NCBI GenBank assembly: GCA_905250075.1
Contig: CAJNOP010000117.1
Span: 124,001 to 188,000 of the forward strand
DNA: 64,000 nucleotides
Reading direction: 5' to 3'
DNA from: Rotaria sp. Silwood1
Taxonomy: Eukaryota; Rotifera; Eurotatoria; Philodinida; Philodinidae
The position numbers and the translations under genes are program-made. The notes under the pieces are model-generated. The model had not been told where the DNA came from. It made no database searches and saw nothing but the letters and a program-made list of their open reading frames with translations. Shown piece by piece: positions 12,375-25,772 of this stretch (the first letter of the stretch is position 1; each line of letters starts with the position of its first letter).

Positions 12375-15300
12375 TTATATTGGTACTTTATCAATATCAT
12401 CTCGTTGTTCTGGTCGATTATTAACCACAAAACCGAGTTGTTTAGCATCGATTTTTTGTCCTTTCATTTTTTTTGCTTTTTTCTTTTGTCCATTACTTGA
12501 TGCTAATTGAAAACCTTCATCACAACCACTACCACTATTATCATTAGATGATGTTGGTGCCATAACTAATTCATTTAAACGTTCATTATCCATGTCAGGC
12601 TAAATTTGAAAAAAAAAGAAGAAAATTGAAAGAAAAATTTAATAACTACGAAAAATATTCGTCAACCTCAGCATTAGCTAATTGATTTCGTTTTAAAAGA
12701 AAATCATTGGCAAATTCTTTAGCTTTACTAACTGTTCCAATATATGGCTGCACATATTCAACAATTTCACCAGCATTATTAATATCTTTTAATAATTGAA
12801 CAAGTGTTGGCACTTGAATAATGAAGAAAAGTATTTTAGAAAAAAAAAAGCAGAATATCTTTTTTGTTTTTATCTACCATCAACATCTTTTAAACTATCT
12901 TTGAATTGAGTTTGAGCCCATTTTGATAAAGCATCTTGAGTACGTGTTGTATTAATTACAGATTTTGTTTCATGCTCATTTTTTGTTGTCTCATCATTAG
13001 TTAGATTTATTTTTCCGGATGTTATTGTTGTTGTTGATGATGGCGATGATGATGATGATGTGGGTTTTAATTCAGTCCATGGGGTTCTATATTTAATTTA
13101 AACAAAAATAAAATCAAATTCATACATAAGGATAACACATAAGTTGACGATAAAATCACTTCATATATATATATATATATTCAATCTGCTTTAATCAATC
13201 GGTATAGTTTCTCTCCATTGATTGAGAACTTTTCAAAGTTTTTGCTCATAAGAAAACCAGCACTAGATAGTGTTTTAAACTAGTACTATTGGATTCAATA
13301 AAGAATTAGACTATTGACTGAAGATACTCCATATGATCTCAGTTATTCTTAAGGTTACACACCTCAAAACTTTTTGTATATGCACTGTATTACACATGTA
13401 GATCAACAACTTAATGAGAGAACGTAAAGCATCAATAAATCGCTTTTAACGCTCTAAAAATGCCGATTTGTAGAACTTGTTGAGTTATTAGCTGATATTA
13501 TAGCCATTCAAGATAAAAAGTGTGTTTAAAGATAAATTTTTGATAATCAAAGTTTGGTTATGGGATGTGTAGGCGTATAAGATTGAAGCAAACATTTACA
13601 CCCACCCCCACATTCACACATGCCCGTCCCATACCTACACATTCACAATTACACTCCCACAGATACAAAGCTAGTCACATCTGCATGCCTATATTCACAA
13701 AGCCACACACCCACACACTCATACCCATATACCCGAGCCCATAGAACCACATCCCGTAACTACACCCACACCCGCACCATTAGCCCAAATGATTATTATA
13801 TGTTTTAGTAACTCAACAACATCTACAAAACAGCATTACTAAAATTATAAAAGCTAATTATCAATGTTTTGCCTTCCCTCGTAAGAAGGAAACGAGCCTA
13901 TGACTTGGTTAACCTATTATTATGTAAATTATTTCCAGCTTGTGTTGCACACTTGGCTGAAATTGAATGAAATTTATGGTGTTAATAGCCGTATTAGAGG
14001 ACTAAATACTGATATATTAGCCGATTTATAAGCTTCTTTTCTTGAGTTATCGAAGCTGTTGTGAGAAGGATTACCATAGATCATAGCTCCTTTTCAATTC
14101 AAGTGAATAAGGTCGCACTCGTCTCACTGATCTATATTTCTAAGGTCAAAGATACGTTAAAAATTTTGAACTCTCACTCTTCGCTAATTATTAGCGAAAT
14201 TCTAATGAAGAACTTTGGATAACCCAAAAATTTCACATAAATAGCCCTAAGAATGGCTGAGATGCTTATAGTCAATAGTGCCAGTTCTACACTGTATCTA
14301 TTTAACAGTTTTCACATGCAAATAGAAAAAAAATCAGCAAAGTTAAATTTTTCAAAAATCTAAAAGCATAATATTTTTTCTTTTTAATTCGAAAAATTTA
14401 CTATATCATAACCATTTTAGATAAAAGATTAGGGACCACACTCCTTGAATAATTAGTACCTGCTCATCACACTAATATACTTAAGTTCAATTGTTTTTCT
14501 CTGATTCTGTGTAAAAAAACAAGAATTTAGAGTTTACAAATATAAATATGGAAAAAGATGATAATTATATTTAGTTAAGTACTAAGTTATTGAAAACAAT
14601 ATGTTAATCAATCTTTTATTTGAAATAGTATTAATAAAATCCTTGATACAACTCTAATTCAAACGGTTCCAAGAGTTTTATCAACTCTTTGAATATTTTA
14701 TTTACATAAATGAATCAAGAAAGAGTTTATTATATATTCAATATCTTGTCTATTGGATCATGTCATGATATTGAAATGGAAAAAAGAAACAACAACATCT
14801 GTTGCATTCATAAATTTGATATTCTACAGAATAGTTGATACATACGATGATTTATTGGTATTTGTTGTCATAGGTTTATTTAATGATGAAGAATTTTGAT
14901 TAGCCCATAAGAAAGCTGATGGTGACTGTTGAGATGGAATCGAATGTTGAACATTACCAGTCCATACAGGTGTTGTTGTTGACGATTGACCAGATGTTAT
15001 ATGATGTGATTGTTGTTGTTGTTGTTGTATTGCTTCGTTCTAGATTGAATCAAACGTAAGAAAATAACATCTAATAAATATTTTTCTTACCTGTGTTTGT
15101 TGTTGTTGTTGTTGTTGTTGTCTTTGAATATCTTGAATTGATGTATTAGATACATTATTAGGACCATTCCATGATGTTGACTGTTGATTAGTTGCCGATC
15201 GAGATTTAGGCTAAAAATAAAAAAAACAAATCATATTAATACATTAGAAAAATTATTTTTTATTTATTCTAATATGCATAAGTATGTATATATATATGTG

Positions 15301-18300
15301 TGTATACGATCATTCATAGATTAATAAGTTAGATAAATAAAACATGAATTAATCACAATACAACATACATGAATATTTAAAAGAGACAGTACCGCATTTG
15401 TTGCCTGTTGATTATAAGATGCTATAGATGATGATTCAGTTAATATATTCTCATTTGTATCATGATCAGACAATATATGACTTGATGTCGATGAAACATT
15501 ACTATTACCACTATTGCTACTGGCAAATAATGTTTGAGCCCATGAACCTGATTTATTGGTTGATGATGATGATGAAGCGGAATTTTGTAGAGGTAAAGTC
15601 TGAGAATTAGCCTAATTAAATAGAAATTAATTAGGAAAGAAAAAGTTATAAATAAATTTCGAATCAAGCAAAATGTTTGAAATAATGAATTTTATTTTTT
15701 CTTAGATGTGTAAATAGAATCCTTTGTTTTATTTTGAACATTGTTTGATTCAAATATCTATTTATATCTTTCATAAATGAATGCGAACTCAAGTAATTCA
15801 AGTCAAGTTTGTCTATCAAATGAAAACAAAAGTTTGAGTTAAACGATTCATAGCGATTATGTAACTTAGCACCGAAACGAATATTATTGAAAAAACAAAA
15901 GATCACTGAATTTTTCTCAATGATTTATAACAGTGATCTTCGTTTCAGTCACTTTTTGGATATGTACTGTATAGAAAGAATAATGCAAACGTTGAATAAT
16001 GTGGAAGCTACTTCAACTCAAACTCAGTGCTTTAAATCATGCTGGGCCTATCAAAATGTTTTAGCGAAGTTAGAAAAAAAACCTCAAAGAACTTGTCCTC
16101 ATAGATTGTTGGAACTGAATAATGATCGTTTGACTGAATTTTCAAATAAACTCGATTTTTATTAATCAACTGTGGCAAACGACTATTTGTTTTTCGACAC
16201 TCAATATCTAGACAAATGAGTATTCTTTTTAGTTGAAACTATCGGAATATTCTAAGGGTCATTAGACTTATCTACGGAGAAAATTTCATGTCGAAATTCC
16301 ATGCTTTGATTTTCTAGTAAACATCGAAAAATGTGTTCAAAGTTCAGTAAAACAATCATAATTCAATTTCAAAGCCCAACAAGAATGAAACTTTTTAGAA
16401 CTTTTCTAGTTGAAATCGAACCTGATGTGATTGTTCAGTGTGTTCATTGTTCCGAACTTAAAACATTTGAATTTTCAACATATATTCATACAGAATTTAT
16501 CAAAGTATAAAATCTACGATAATTTTACTAATTAAACTTTTTAAAGATCAGCGTAAGACTTCATACTAAAAATTGTCACAAGTCATTTATTTCATGTCCT
16601 AAACTGAGATATTTTTGTCTTCATACTATGTTAATGTTAATTTAATAACGAACTAATGAAATAAAAACATCGAATTTAAGCATCATTTTAATTTAAAAAA
16701 CAAAATCATTAAAGGCATAGACATGATTATTAAAATAAAATCATTTCTATCAATTTTTTTTCGTTAACTTTTGACATACGTATTGATGAGCAAAAGCAGC
16801 TGCTTCTCTCGAACGTCTTTCCTGTTCTTGTTTTTGAATTTCAGCAAAATTATATGTTTGTGTTAAATCATTCGTCTGTGATGGATGTCGAGTCCAATTC
16901 GTTGTTTCAGGTATTTTATACATTGTTTGTTGTTGAGGTTGTTCACGATATTTTTCTTGATATCGACGTACATTTTCCGCTCTGAAGTAAAAAAGAAAAA
17001 AAGAAATCCAAATTTGAAATAAATTATATCATTACTGTTGTGCTTCAATTTTTGCTTGTTGTTCTTTTTGATATTGAATTGATTGTTGAAATACTAAAAA
17101 TGGATCCATATCCATAGTGGATTGTTTTTTATTATCAATTGTTTTTGTTAATTGATCAAATATTATATGTCTATTATTGTTTAATTCTTGTTTTTTACGT
17201 AGTTCTTGTTGTTGTTCATATTGACGTCGTTCATCTTCTTCACGTTGTAAACGTATTTGTTCAGCTTGTTGAAATAATTTAATACGTTCAAATTCTAATT
17301 CACGTCTTTGTTGTTCTAGACGACGTTGTTCTTCATGTTTTTCTTGTTGTAATTTACCATGTGTTTGCATTGCTTGAGATAAACGTGCCATTATATTATC
17401 ATTCGTTTGTTGTTGTGATAGAGATATATTTGAAGGAAAATATGATGAATTATTTGTTGATGTTGTTTGTGATGGAAGATGACGAAATGAACGTTGCATA
17501 TCATCATATAACATTGAATTTGATTGTTGTTGTTGTTGTTGATTTGTTGATGATAAACTTCGTTGTAATTGTTGTTGATAAATTATTGCAGGATCCGGAA
17601 CCAAATTTGATGAAAAAAGAGATGATGATGATGACTGTTGTTGAGAATTAAAATATGCTTGTAATTGAGGAGATATATTCGATGAAGATGATACTGGTTT
17701 TCGATCATTTGTTGATACTGGCATAGATGTTTGTCTAAAGATCGATTATTGTTGAATTGAGAAGGCTTTTATTTTTTAAGATGAATATTCATTTATAAGA
17801 GAATTAGATGTTCAAATAGAAAAAAAACAAAACAAAAATTTGGGAATCGAATTAAATATAAAATATAATCTGAGTGAGAGTCGTAAAATTCTTAATTTTT
17901 AAGATAGATAGATTTTGATAAAAGCATTGCGATGATCAGATATTACCTTTCGATTTCAATGATTTTTTTTTCTCTATGGATATTACATATTGATCATACA
18001 AACTCTAAAAATTACGAAATCAAGACTATGAGTATTATGTAGGCTCAAATGAACTATGAATATTCTAAGAACTACAAGCACATTAAGAAAACTCATTTTT
18101 GAATTTATACTTGAAACTTTGCATAGAAACATGCTTTAACAAGAGTAATTTATTGTGAAAGACTTAGGTCTTTTGATTTACTTCTATCCTGAAATAAGAG
18201 CATTAAAACTGCACGTCTATATGAGCGATTGGATGTATCTTAGGATAGAAACAGCGAAAAGATCTAAGACATTCACAAAAATTAATTCTCCCTAAGGTCT

Positions 18301-21300
18301 GTCTGCATGCAAAATTTTAAGTCAAAATTCGAAAATGAGTTTTTTTTCTGAAGTTCTAAGAGTATTTCTAGTTCATTTAGGTATATGTAATGCACATATT
18401 TTTGACTCAAAAGCAATTTATCAGTTGGCAGAGAGTTCATATTGTTGAAAATCTCTTATTTTCAAAGTTTGATCTGAAAATTTGCATGTATAAAGAACTC
18501 AACTTAATTACTAGTTTCCGATCAAGTCTCTTTGAAATATAAGATTTTCAATATAAAAAGCTTTTTCCGCGGGTAGTGTATACAGGAAACTGCATATCCT
18601 AAAGAAATTTTGTTCAAAATTTGTGCATTCTTTTATGGAAGCTAGTCTAGTTTAATTCTCTATATGTAGTTCGGAGAGCTTAAGCAGTTAATAGCAAGAA
18701 CTTTGCATTAGGTCAGCCTTCTGTCTGAGTTTACGACTAATCATAGTTGTAGGAAAGATATCGAGCTATTGAATTAGCCGCTAGGCAAAACCTCATATTG
18801 CAAAATAGCTGAAATGTAGGAGTGCTGTTCCTTCCTTCCTTCCTTCCTTATTCAAGTTAAAGCTTTTCAATAATGCTTCATTTTGTTTTTTATTTCCAGA
18901 TAAAAAACTTGATCGGAAAAATATTTTTCATGAAATACCGACTAATCTAACTAATAATAGAGCAATTAATATCCAAATAATATGCATCATAGAGATCATC
19001 TCGAGTTGAATTATAAAAAATAGAAATTGAGCTCTCTTCACAATAGAAGAGAACTTGGATAAAGCATATTTAATGCATGACAATTTCTATTAGTCTTTTT
19101 TGAAATGTCTTTAAAGTAAACTATAATAACTATTATATCAGATTCGAGAATTTCTTTCCTAATTAACTATCATGACAACTCAGTCAGACACGAGTTGAAA
19201 AAAACGTTTTTTTTCTTCGAATCAAATGATTTTCACAACGTAGACATTCACAAGCTTCCTTTATTTTTCGAAAAAAAATCAAATTGCATAAAACGTTAAA
19301 ATGTACGCTTGTTACGCGTAAAAACTCCTTTTTTTTGCAATGCTTATCTGACTGGGAAGCATTAATGTAAAAAAAAATGTTTAACTTCATTCTTTAGATA
19401 TAAAATTCTATTTGAAAACAAAAATACCTATTGAACATTAATGAATGCTGTAGATTTTGTCTTGATTGTGATTGTTGCATTAGATAATCATCAATAAAAG
19501 CATTATTTACTGTTGATGATGTTGTATATGGTAATGGATTAAATTTTTGTGATTCAGATACAATCGTTTGTTGTTGTTGTTGTTGTTGTTGTTTTTGTAC
19601 AGGTGTTGATGGATGTGATGAAACATCAGTACGAAATGGTAAACGACCCAATTCTTTTGTTAATTGTTGTATAGTTGAAAATTGTGTTTCACCCAAACGT
19701 TTAACAGGTAAAAGAATAGTAAAATATCCAGCAGCAAACCAACGTTCCATATCAGCAGATGAAAAAGGACCTTGTACAGTATTTTGCGGATCTTTATAAA
19801 ACCATTGTTTATCATCAATGATAACTTGTGTTCGTTGTTGTGGAATATTAGATACTGTATGTGATGTTGATTCCATTGAAATAAGACGAGGTGTTGGATG
19901 TGTTGATATTGGAGGTGAATAATCATGATCCTAGAAAAATATTTTTTTTTTTTTCAATCAAGAATTTATTTTATTATTCATACTTCAGCAAGTGTTGCTT
20001 CGACTACAGTTGTTGCAACATCACTTTGATCATAATCATCATCCCATGATGGAAGAAATTGTTGTACGGGAGGTGTTGATTGAGATACTAGAATTTGCAC
20101 AAAAAAAAAGATATCAAAAATGAAGATTATAGAATTTTATAGAAAAAAAAAAATCATTTACCAATAGGTTCTGTTGCAACTGGAACATTAGCAACAGCTG
20201 TATCTACTTTAAGTGTTGATTTTTCAGGTTGAATTTCTTCTTTCTGTCGTAATGAATCCTTTTTTTAATAGAAAAAAAATATATATATTTTTTTTAATTT
20301 AAAATAAAAATCATATATTACAATATTGCTTTGTGATAATGATTCATCTGATGTTGATTGTGATTGTTGTTGTTGTTGTTGTTCATTACTACTATTTTGT
20401 CGAACTGTTGATGATCTAGTAAATGTTCCATCATGTTCAAATGTTGCATTACTTAAATGATTATCATCATCATCATCATTATTATCATCCATCCATTCTG
20501 GCATACCTAAATTAATTTCAAAAGATTAATAACCATTACTAAGAAAGACTTTGATAAAATGGAAGTAACTAATGATCTTTTAATCTTAGTAACAGATGTT
20601 ATTCATGATAAATGATAATTGTCAATAGAAGAAAACAAAACTTACGATCTCGTTTTAGTTGTGGACGACGTAAATTAAGATCACGATCCGAATTTGTTCG
20701 CCATCCACCACTACGTTGTTGATTTGATTCATAACTATTCGATGGTCCTTAAAATAAAACAAAAAAAAAATAAATAAATCTCAAAATATAAAATTGATAT
20801 TTTAATACCAGATCGATCATCATTAGAATTCCATTTATCATTTGATTTTGTACGTTGTTCCATTGATCCACCACCACGTCTTATTTGTCCACCTCGTGAT
20901 GTCCATGAATTTGAACTATTAATTGGTGTTGATGAATCTTCACTTTGTTGATTACTATCATCATCATCACCTCGTGATCGACGCCAACCATCTGATGTTT
21001 GACGTGTACTACCACGACGAAATGTTTGTGATTGTTCACTTAACAAAATTAAATATAAACTATGATTAAAATTAATAAAAATCATCATATTTCAGAAGTT
21101 AACAGTTACATTTAAAACATGTTACTTATTCTATGGAATTGTATAAAAGAAAAAAATTAATTTGTACTGCTCTAATTCTATCGATAAGACTAGAATAATT
21201 ACATACTCATGTTGAAACTTTTATTACTTATGTTCATAATTTAATTCTCTCGAATTCTAAAATTTAATTTACATACCGATCATCATAAGATCGTACTCGA

Positions 21301-22067
21301 TTTCCAAATGATCCACCACGTGTATGATAATTACTACGAGACCATGATGATGTTTGTCCAGATGTTGTTTCATCACCAGTATTTCCATTTTCACCATTAT
21401 CATCTGAATTATTATTATTAGTAGTAGTAGTAGTATTAGGACGATTTGATCCATAAGTATGATCACGTCCACCACGACCTCTTGAACCACCTCGACCATT
21501 TGACATTGGACGAGTATTTCGTGAATCTTGTTGTGATTGTTGAGAATTATGTCCAGCACGACCAGCACCACCTGGTGTTCGACCAGATATATAACTTGAT
21601 AGTGCATTCATTTTAGCCTTAATTAAAATATTTCAAATTTGCTGTTCTTTTTTTTGTTTCTCTTTAAAAAAAACAACTTACAGTTTCTTCAGAAGTTGGT
21701 GCAGTTAAAGATAATGGATCCATTATATTTGGTCGAAAAACATTTTCAACATCTTTTAAATTTTCAATGATTTCATTTTTGACAGCTTCATTTAAACGTT
21801 CTGAAACATTAACACGTAATGCTAAAATTTCATCTTTTGAATAACGATATTTTGTTGCTGCAAATTTAAATATATTTCCACTACCACTACCACTAGATGA
21901 TGGAATTGATGTTGCTGAATCTGGTGTTGATAATGCTCGAAGCCTATTTATATGAAAAATAAGCAAAATAAAAAAAAAAAAAAAAATTTTTTTTTTGTCT
22001 TCACAAACCATTCGGGTCCAAAATTTAATGGTTGTGTTGTATGTTGAGCGACAGTAGATGAAGTCAT
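12375..22067 (-). CDS. GIGYF: GIGYF (GRB10-interacting GYF protein), translational repressor
   Basis: Seventeen coding exons keep frame: 22067-22009, 21943-21682, 21617-21277, 21038-20809, 20747-20646, 20506-20322, 20258-20162, 20087-19984, 19930-19428, 17734-17036, 16981-16780, 15611-15393, 15210-15091, 15039-14846, 13086-12878, 12812-12667, 12599-12375; 1191 residues. The N-terminus has LNFGPEWLRALS, as in vertebrate GIGYF1/2, and the 4EHP-binding motif YRYSKDEIL (52-60). An RGG-rich stretch follows, then PEWMDD. The GYF domain (about 394-452; QWFYKDP, GPFSSADMERWF, GYF) binds proline-rich PPGL-type ligands. Next come a long Gln/Arg/Glu coiled coil (exon 10), Gln- and Ser-rich segments, the conserved helix TVSKAKEFANDFL, and a basic C-terminus KKAKKMKG with LGFVVNN. 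The family recruits 4EHP and CCR4-NOT to repress mRNAs and stalled ribosomes. Apparently intact; identification firm. Confidence 0.95.
13597..13790. repeat. degenerate CCCACA-type (telomere-like) tract in a GIGYF intron
   Basis: Within GIGYF intron 14 the plus strand is nearly G-free for about 190 bp and built from variants of ACCCAC/CCCACA/TACACC. The tract lies between an inverted pair: about 13450-13492 (TTGTAGAACTTGTTGAGTTA) and 13798-13840 (reverse complement TTGTAGATGTTGTTGAGTTA). CCCACA is the C-strand of TGTGGG, which I recall as the bdelloid telomere repeat. A transposon-borne minisatellite is the alternative. Confidence 0.55.
15887..16165 (+). other. unassigned 92-codon ORF inside a GIGYF intron
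   Basis: In GIGYF intron 11 and on the opposite strand, an open frame begins MKKQKITEFFSM and contains Cys/His residues (QCFKSCWAY, RTCPHRLLE). Its composition is more protein-like than neighbouring chance ORFs. KKQKITEFF recalls the lead-in found in some hAT/ZBED transposases, but no catalytic or BED motif follows. Most likely a transposon fragment or chance; no function is proposed. Confidence 0.25.
18030..18400. repeat. foldback MITE with ~90-bp inverted arms in GIGYF intron 9
   Basis: The left arm (about 18040-18132) and the reverse complement of the right arm (about 18303-18395) align over most of their length: AAATGAACTA, TTCTAAGAACT / TCTTAGAACTT, AAACTCATTTT, ACTTGAAACTTTGCAT / ACTTAAAATTTTGCAT. 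The centre is about 170 bp, without coding capacity. Related pieces occur at about 4.8-5.1 kb and 48.35 kb, so this is a family. Confidence 0.65.
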
Positions 22068-25035
22068 TTTTTTTTCCAAATTTTTTTAAAAGAAAAACAA
22101 AAACAAAATAAAATATTTAATTTATAATCGATAATCGTAAGCAATATCTTAAAATAATTGTAAATATATACAAAAAAATAAACAAATCAATAACAATAAA
22201 ATAAGAAAATTCTATTTATTACAAAATAAATAAATATATAAAGAAACCTTAAATTTTAATAGAATTTCTTTTATAGAAATATTATTATTATTATCTTTAT
22301 CATAATTTTTTGTTTTGTTTGTCACTTATATTATTTATTATTTAAAATGAAGAAATATATGCAAATTCCATAGTTTACTTGAAATGATCAAAAAAAAAAC
22401 ATAACCACGGGTTTTATTCGGTCGAATAGAAATAAGAAAACAAAGAAAAGACAAAAAAAAAGTACATGCATAAGTGAAAGATAGTGACGGTGACTGAACG
22501 AAAGGGGTCGCCATTTAACAGTTATATGTCGTTTTTTTACTATTCTATGATAGATTAAAAAATTATGCTATAATTAAAGTTACATTTTAATAAATGTTAT
22601 TATCTTTTCATTCTAAACGTATTTATCTCATAATTAATTATGTAATTAAATAGATATATCAGATTAATATAATTGAATAAAAATTAAATATTAAAAAAAA
22701 AGAAAATAATTAAATTTTACAGTCAATTATTATTAGTACTGATAATTTCAATATTGACAACATATAACTTGAAAAATATGTTATTTCAAACGATATTTCA
22801 GAGTGAAAGAAAAATTTTTTATTTTTAATATGTATGATTCATTTAACACGAGGTAGCAAATACAATTTTTAAAAAAATTACAAAATAATGAAGTTAAACT
22901 ATTACTTCATGTTTAAAAAATTTGATAATAAGATAATATCAGCAATGTATGGCAGACTGTTAATACACTGTTCCAATAAGCTAACATGAAAATCCATATA
23001 ATCATTTGAAAATTGTAGTTTCAGAAATTTGACAATTCACATGGTGAAATGTTCTATTATAAAACAATTATAAATCTTTGAAAATAACTATTTTTACAGT
23101 TTATATCTGAAAAAAAAATTGTGAAACCCATGTTCACATTATACGTAATAATATTTGAATTTTTCTGTAGTTTATACCAAATCAGAATTCTTAAGAACAT
23201 TATCAAGAATTAATGACTTAAGAGAGCAACAAATTCAAAAATTTCTCATTAAATAATAGTAAATTAATTCAATAAATGAATCTAAAAAATAAAAATTATA
23301 GTTGTTTGAATCAGTGAACTCGCAATAAAACAAATTAAAAAGATAATATTCAATTCAGCATTAAATTGATATAAGCCTAGTAAAATTTTTCAACCGAAGT
23401 TTGTTATTGAATTCCATTTGTTCTATCCATTGACGTATATTGTTTATTTTGTTGTGATATATGAATAGATTGACAATTGATATTTAAAATTTAGTTCATA
23501 TCTCTTTTTCAAAACGTTAGAAATTTACCACTCACAGATAAATATTTTATCAATAAAATGAAATTGAAAAACACATTTTGATATTTGTCCTTATGAATAT
23601 AAGTTGAAATTAGTTTAGTTTTGAAAAATTTTTTTTTGTTTTTTTCAAATCCTAAAATTAAAACAGAGATAAACGAAACTTTATATAAATCTTAAAAATT
23701 TTAAAGAAAAAAAAAAATCTTGATTTTATATTATTTTTCGTACAAATCCTCTAAAGAGTGATATGTTTCAGGATATGTCTTGATACACTTGCATAAAGTA
23801 TTAGATGGTAAAATAACAAAACTTTATTAATCATATAAGTCATTGGCTAGATGTTATCAAGAAACACAAAACCTCATATTTGTCAATTTTTTTAATAGCT
23901 CATTAATTCTTTCTATGAAAACTCTAAAGCATGGGCCTTTCGAATGAATCTTATATAGACCATTAAGATCAAGACAATCCGCAATTCCCAGGTTGAAAAG
24001 CGACTAATCCTTTGATGACGAAGCAGACCTTTTCAATATTTGCTGTATTCTGACATAGATACCATTGGTTACAGCTTTACATCTTTAAATCTAGTCTAAG
24101 TGTAAGAATTATAACTGTCAATAACTATGATCACAAATGAATACATTTGTTATAGTTTCATAATAGTACCATCGATCAAGATCACGAACATCATAAATTT
24201 TATTACATAGTAGTCATAAGAAGTCCTACTAACGGGTGAAAAGTACATTAATTTCAATACTTTTGCCTGATACTTTGGCTAAAAATAGAGCTCAATGAAT
24301 CCTGATTCCAAGCAGCAATCCAAAAAATAAATACTTTACGATGAAAACACTAGGTTTTTTCCTAGAGTTCAAAAACTTTTGTTTTGACATTTTTCTAGTT
24401 TTTCATTATTTAAATGCGTTGTTCTCTATTTTCTTATTAACGAATAAAGATTCATATGTCTATATTGTGTCACACATAGACTACTTCAATTGGCTATAAT
24501 CGTGAGACGTGAAGAAGTCTCACCATGCATCTTTTCTCCATCGATGGTTGCGATGGTCAAGCTTTCAAGGAGAACTTGATTGAAACAGAAAAGTAAAGAC
24601 ATATTTGAAATCAATGTGAAGCAAAGGAATTTAGGGTAAGGTGTCGCTAAGAATTTTTCAATCAATCTTATTGCTGAGTACAAAAAGCTAATATTTCTAT
24701 TTAGAAAAAAACATTTTTCGATAGAAAATAAATCAAAACAGCTGTACTTTTGATATGGCAATGAAACTTTTTGCGATCCATCTATTTCATTCTACACAAT
24801 CTTTAACAACTCAAAGAAATGCATAATATAAATAAATCAACTAAAAGTTTCTTTATCCAGATTAAAATATCGTGAATAATTCGTTTTCATACATATTATC
24901 CTTAAGATGTCATTAATTATAATAGTAAAATGATTTTATCATCCTATTAACTGAATCATCTATTTCAATATTTTTCACACAACATTAACAAAAAAAAAAT
25001 TAAATGTACAAATTATCATTACAATTAATCAGATA
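22068..25035. other. intergenic, upstream of GIGYF
   Basis: Very AT-rich, with no intact gene. The GIGYF promoter should lie just right of 22067. On the minus strand at about 23880-24320 there are scattered protein-like pieces (DLDRWYYYETITNVFICD; a later NLGIADCLDLNGLYKI) interrupted by stops, which may be a worn transposase or gene remnant; too little for a family call. Confidence 0.4.
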
Positions 25036-25772
25036 TAAAGTGAACAACAAGAGTTTAAGACACTTACTACTTTTTTTCTACTTATTCGGTACTTAAATGT
25101 CATTAGAGTTATATATTTAATAAAACATACATTATACAGAAGATTGCAACGTATCATTCGATAGAAAAAATTGTGCTCTACAAAATGCACTATTTTCCAG
25201 AGTTCTGAAATTTCTTGTTTGAATCTTAATTTTCTTAATTATTAATAGGATATTACTGAATTTATAAAACGTGTTTCAAAAAATTCTATTGTAGTTAGTT
25301 ATTGCAAAACAAAAAATACATAGCTTTGTTCAGTTTTCAATGCTCTTTCTTATGATATACTTGAAAATTAAAAAACATGAAAATAAATTGTGTTAATTAA
25401 TTAATTAATTAAAACTATTAATTATTAATATTTAATTATTAAAATCAATAATTAAGAAAAAATTTTTATATCAAAATGTAGCTCGTTTAATTTTGTATCT
25501 AATGGTATATTTTAGTGGATTTTTTTCTGTTTTCAATAACAATAAAATCGATAACATACTAAAAGTGACTTAAACTTTTGATTATACAGAAAAAAATTGT
25601 ATTTCGCTGTACATTCTCAGCTAACGACCAATTTGATGACATATAAATGAACCATATAGACCTCAATCCTACTTACATATATATATATATATATAGATAT
25701 TTATTTTTTCTTTCCTTTAAAAAAAAATTACAAAAAATAAAAAGTGTCTTAAACTTTTGTGGCCCACTTTAT
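25036..25772. mobile_element. Tc1/mariner-like MITE (non-autonomous)
   Basis: Terminal inverted repeats of about 30 bp: left AAAGTGAACAACAAGAGTTT then AAGACACTT (from 25038), right, read on the minus strand, AAAGTGGGCCACAAAAGTTT then AAGACACTT (to 25770). They differ at a few positions. A/T-only bases around both ends allow a TA target site. A second partial copy of the end (AGTGACTTAAACTTTT, about 25563-25580) lies inside. No transposase is encoded; the interior is almost pure A+T. Confidence 0.65.

Noticed and set aside
12233-12448. 71-codon minus-strand ORF at the end of GIGYF
   Set aside because: Overlaps the conserved GIGYF C-terminal exon in another frame.
17361-17651. 96-codon plus-strand ORF
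   Set aside because: Antisense shadow of the Gln-rich GIGYF exon 10.
21269-21607. 112-codon minus-strand ORF in a second frame over GIGYF exon 3
   Set aside because: Shadow of the RGG-rich GIGYF exon; the other frame matches the GIGYF family and splices correctly.
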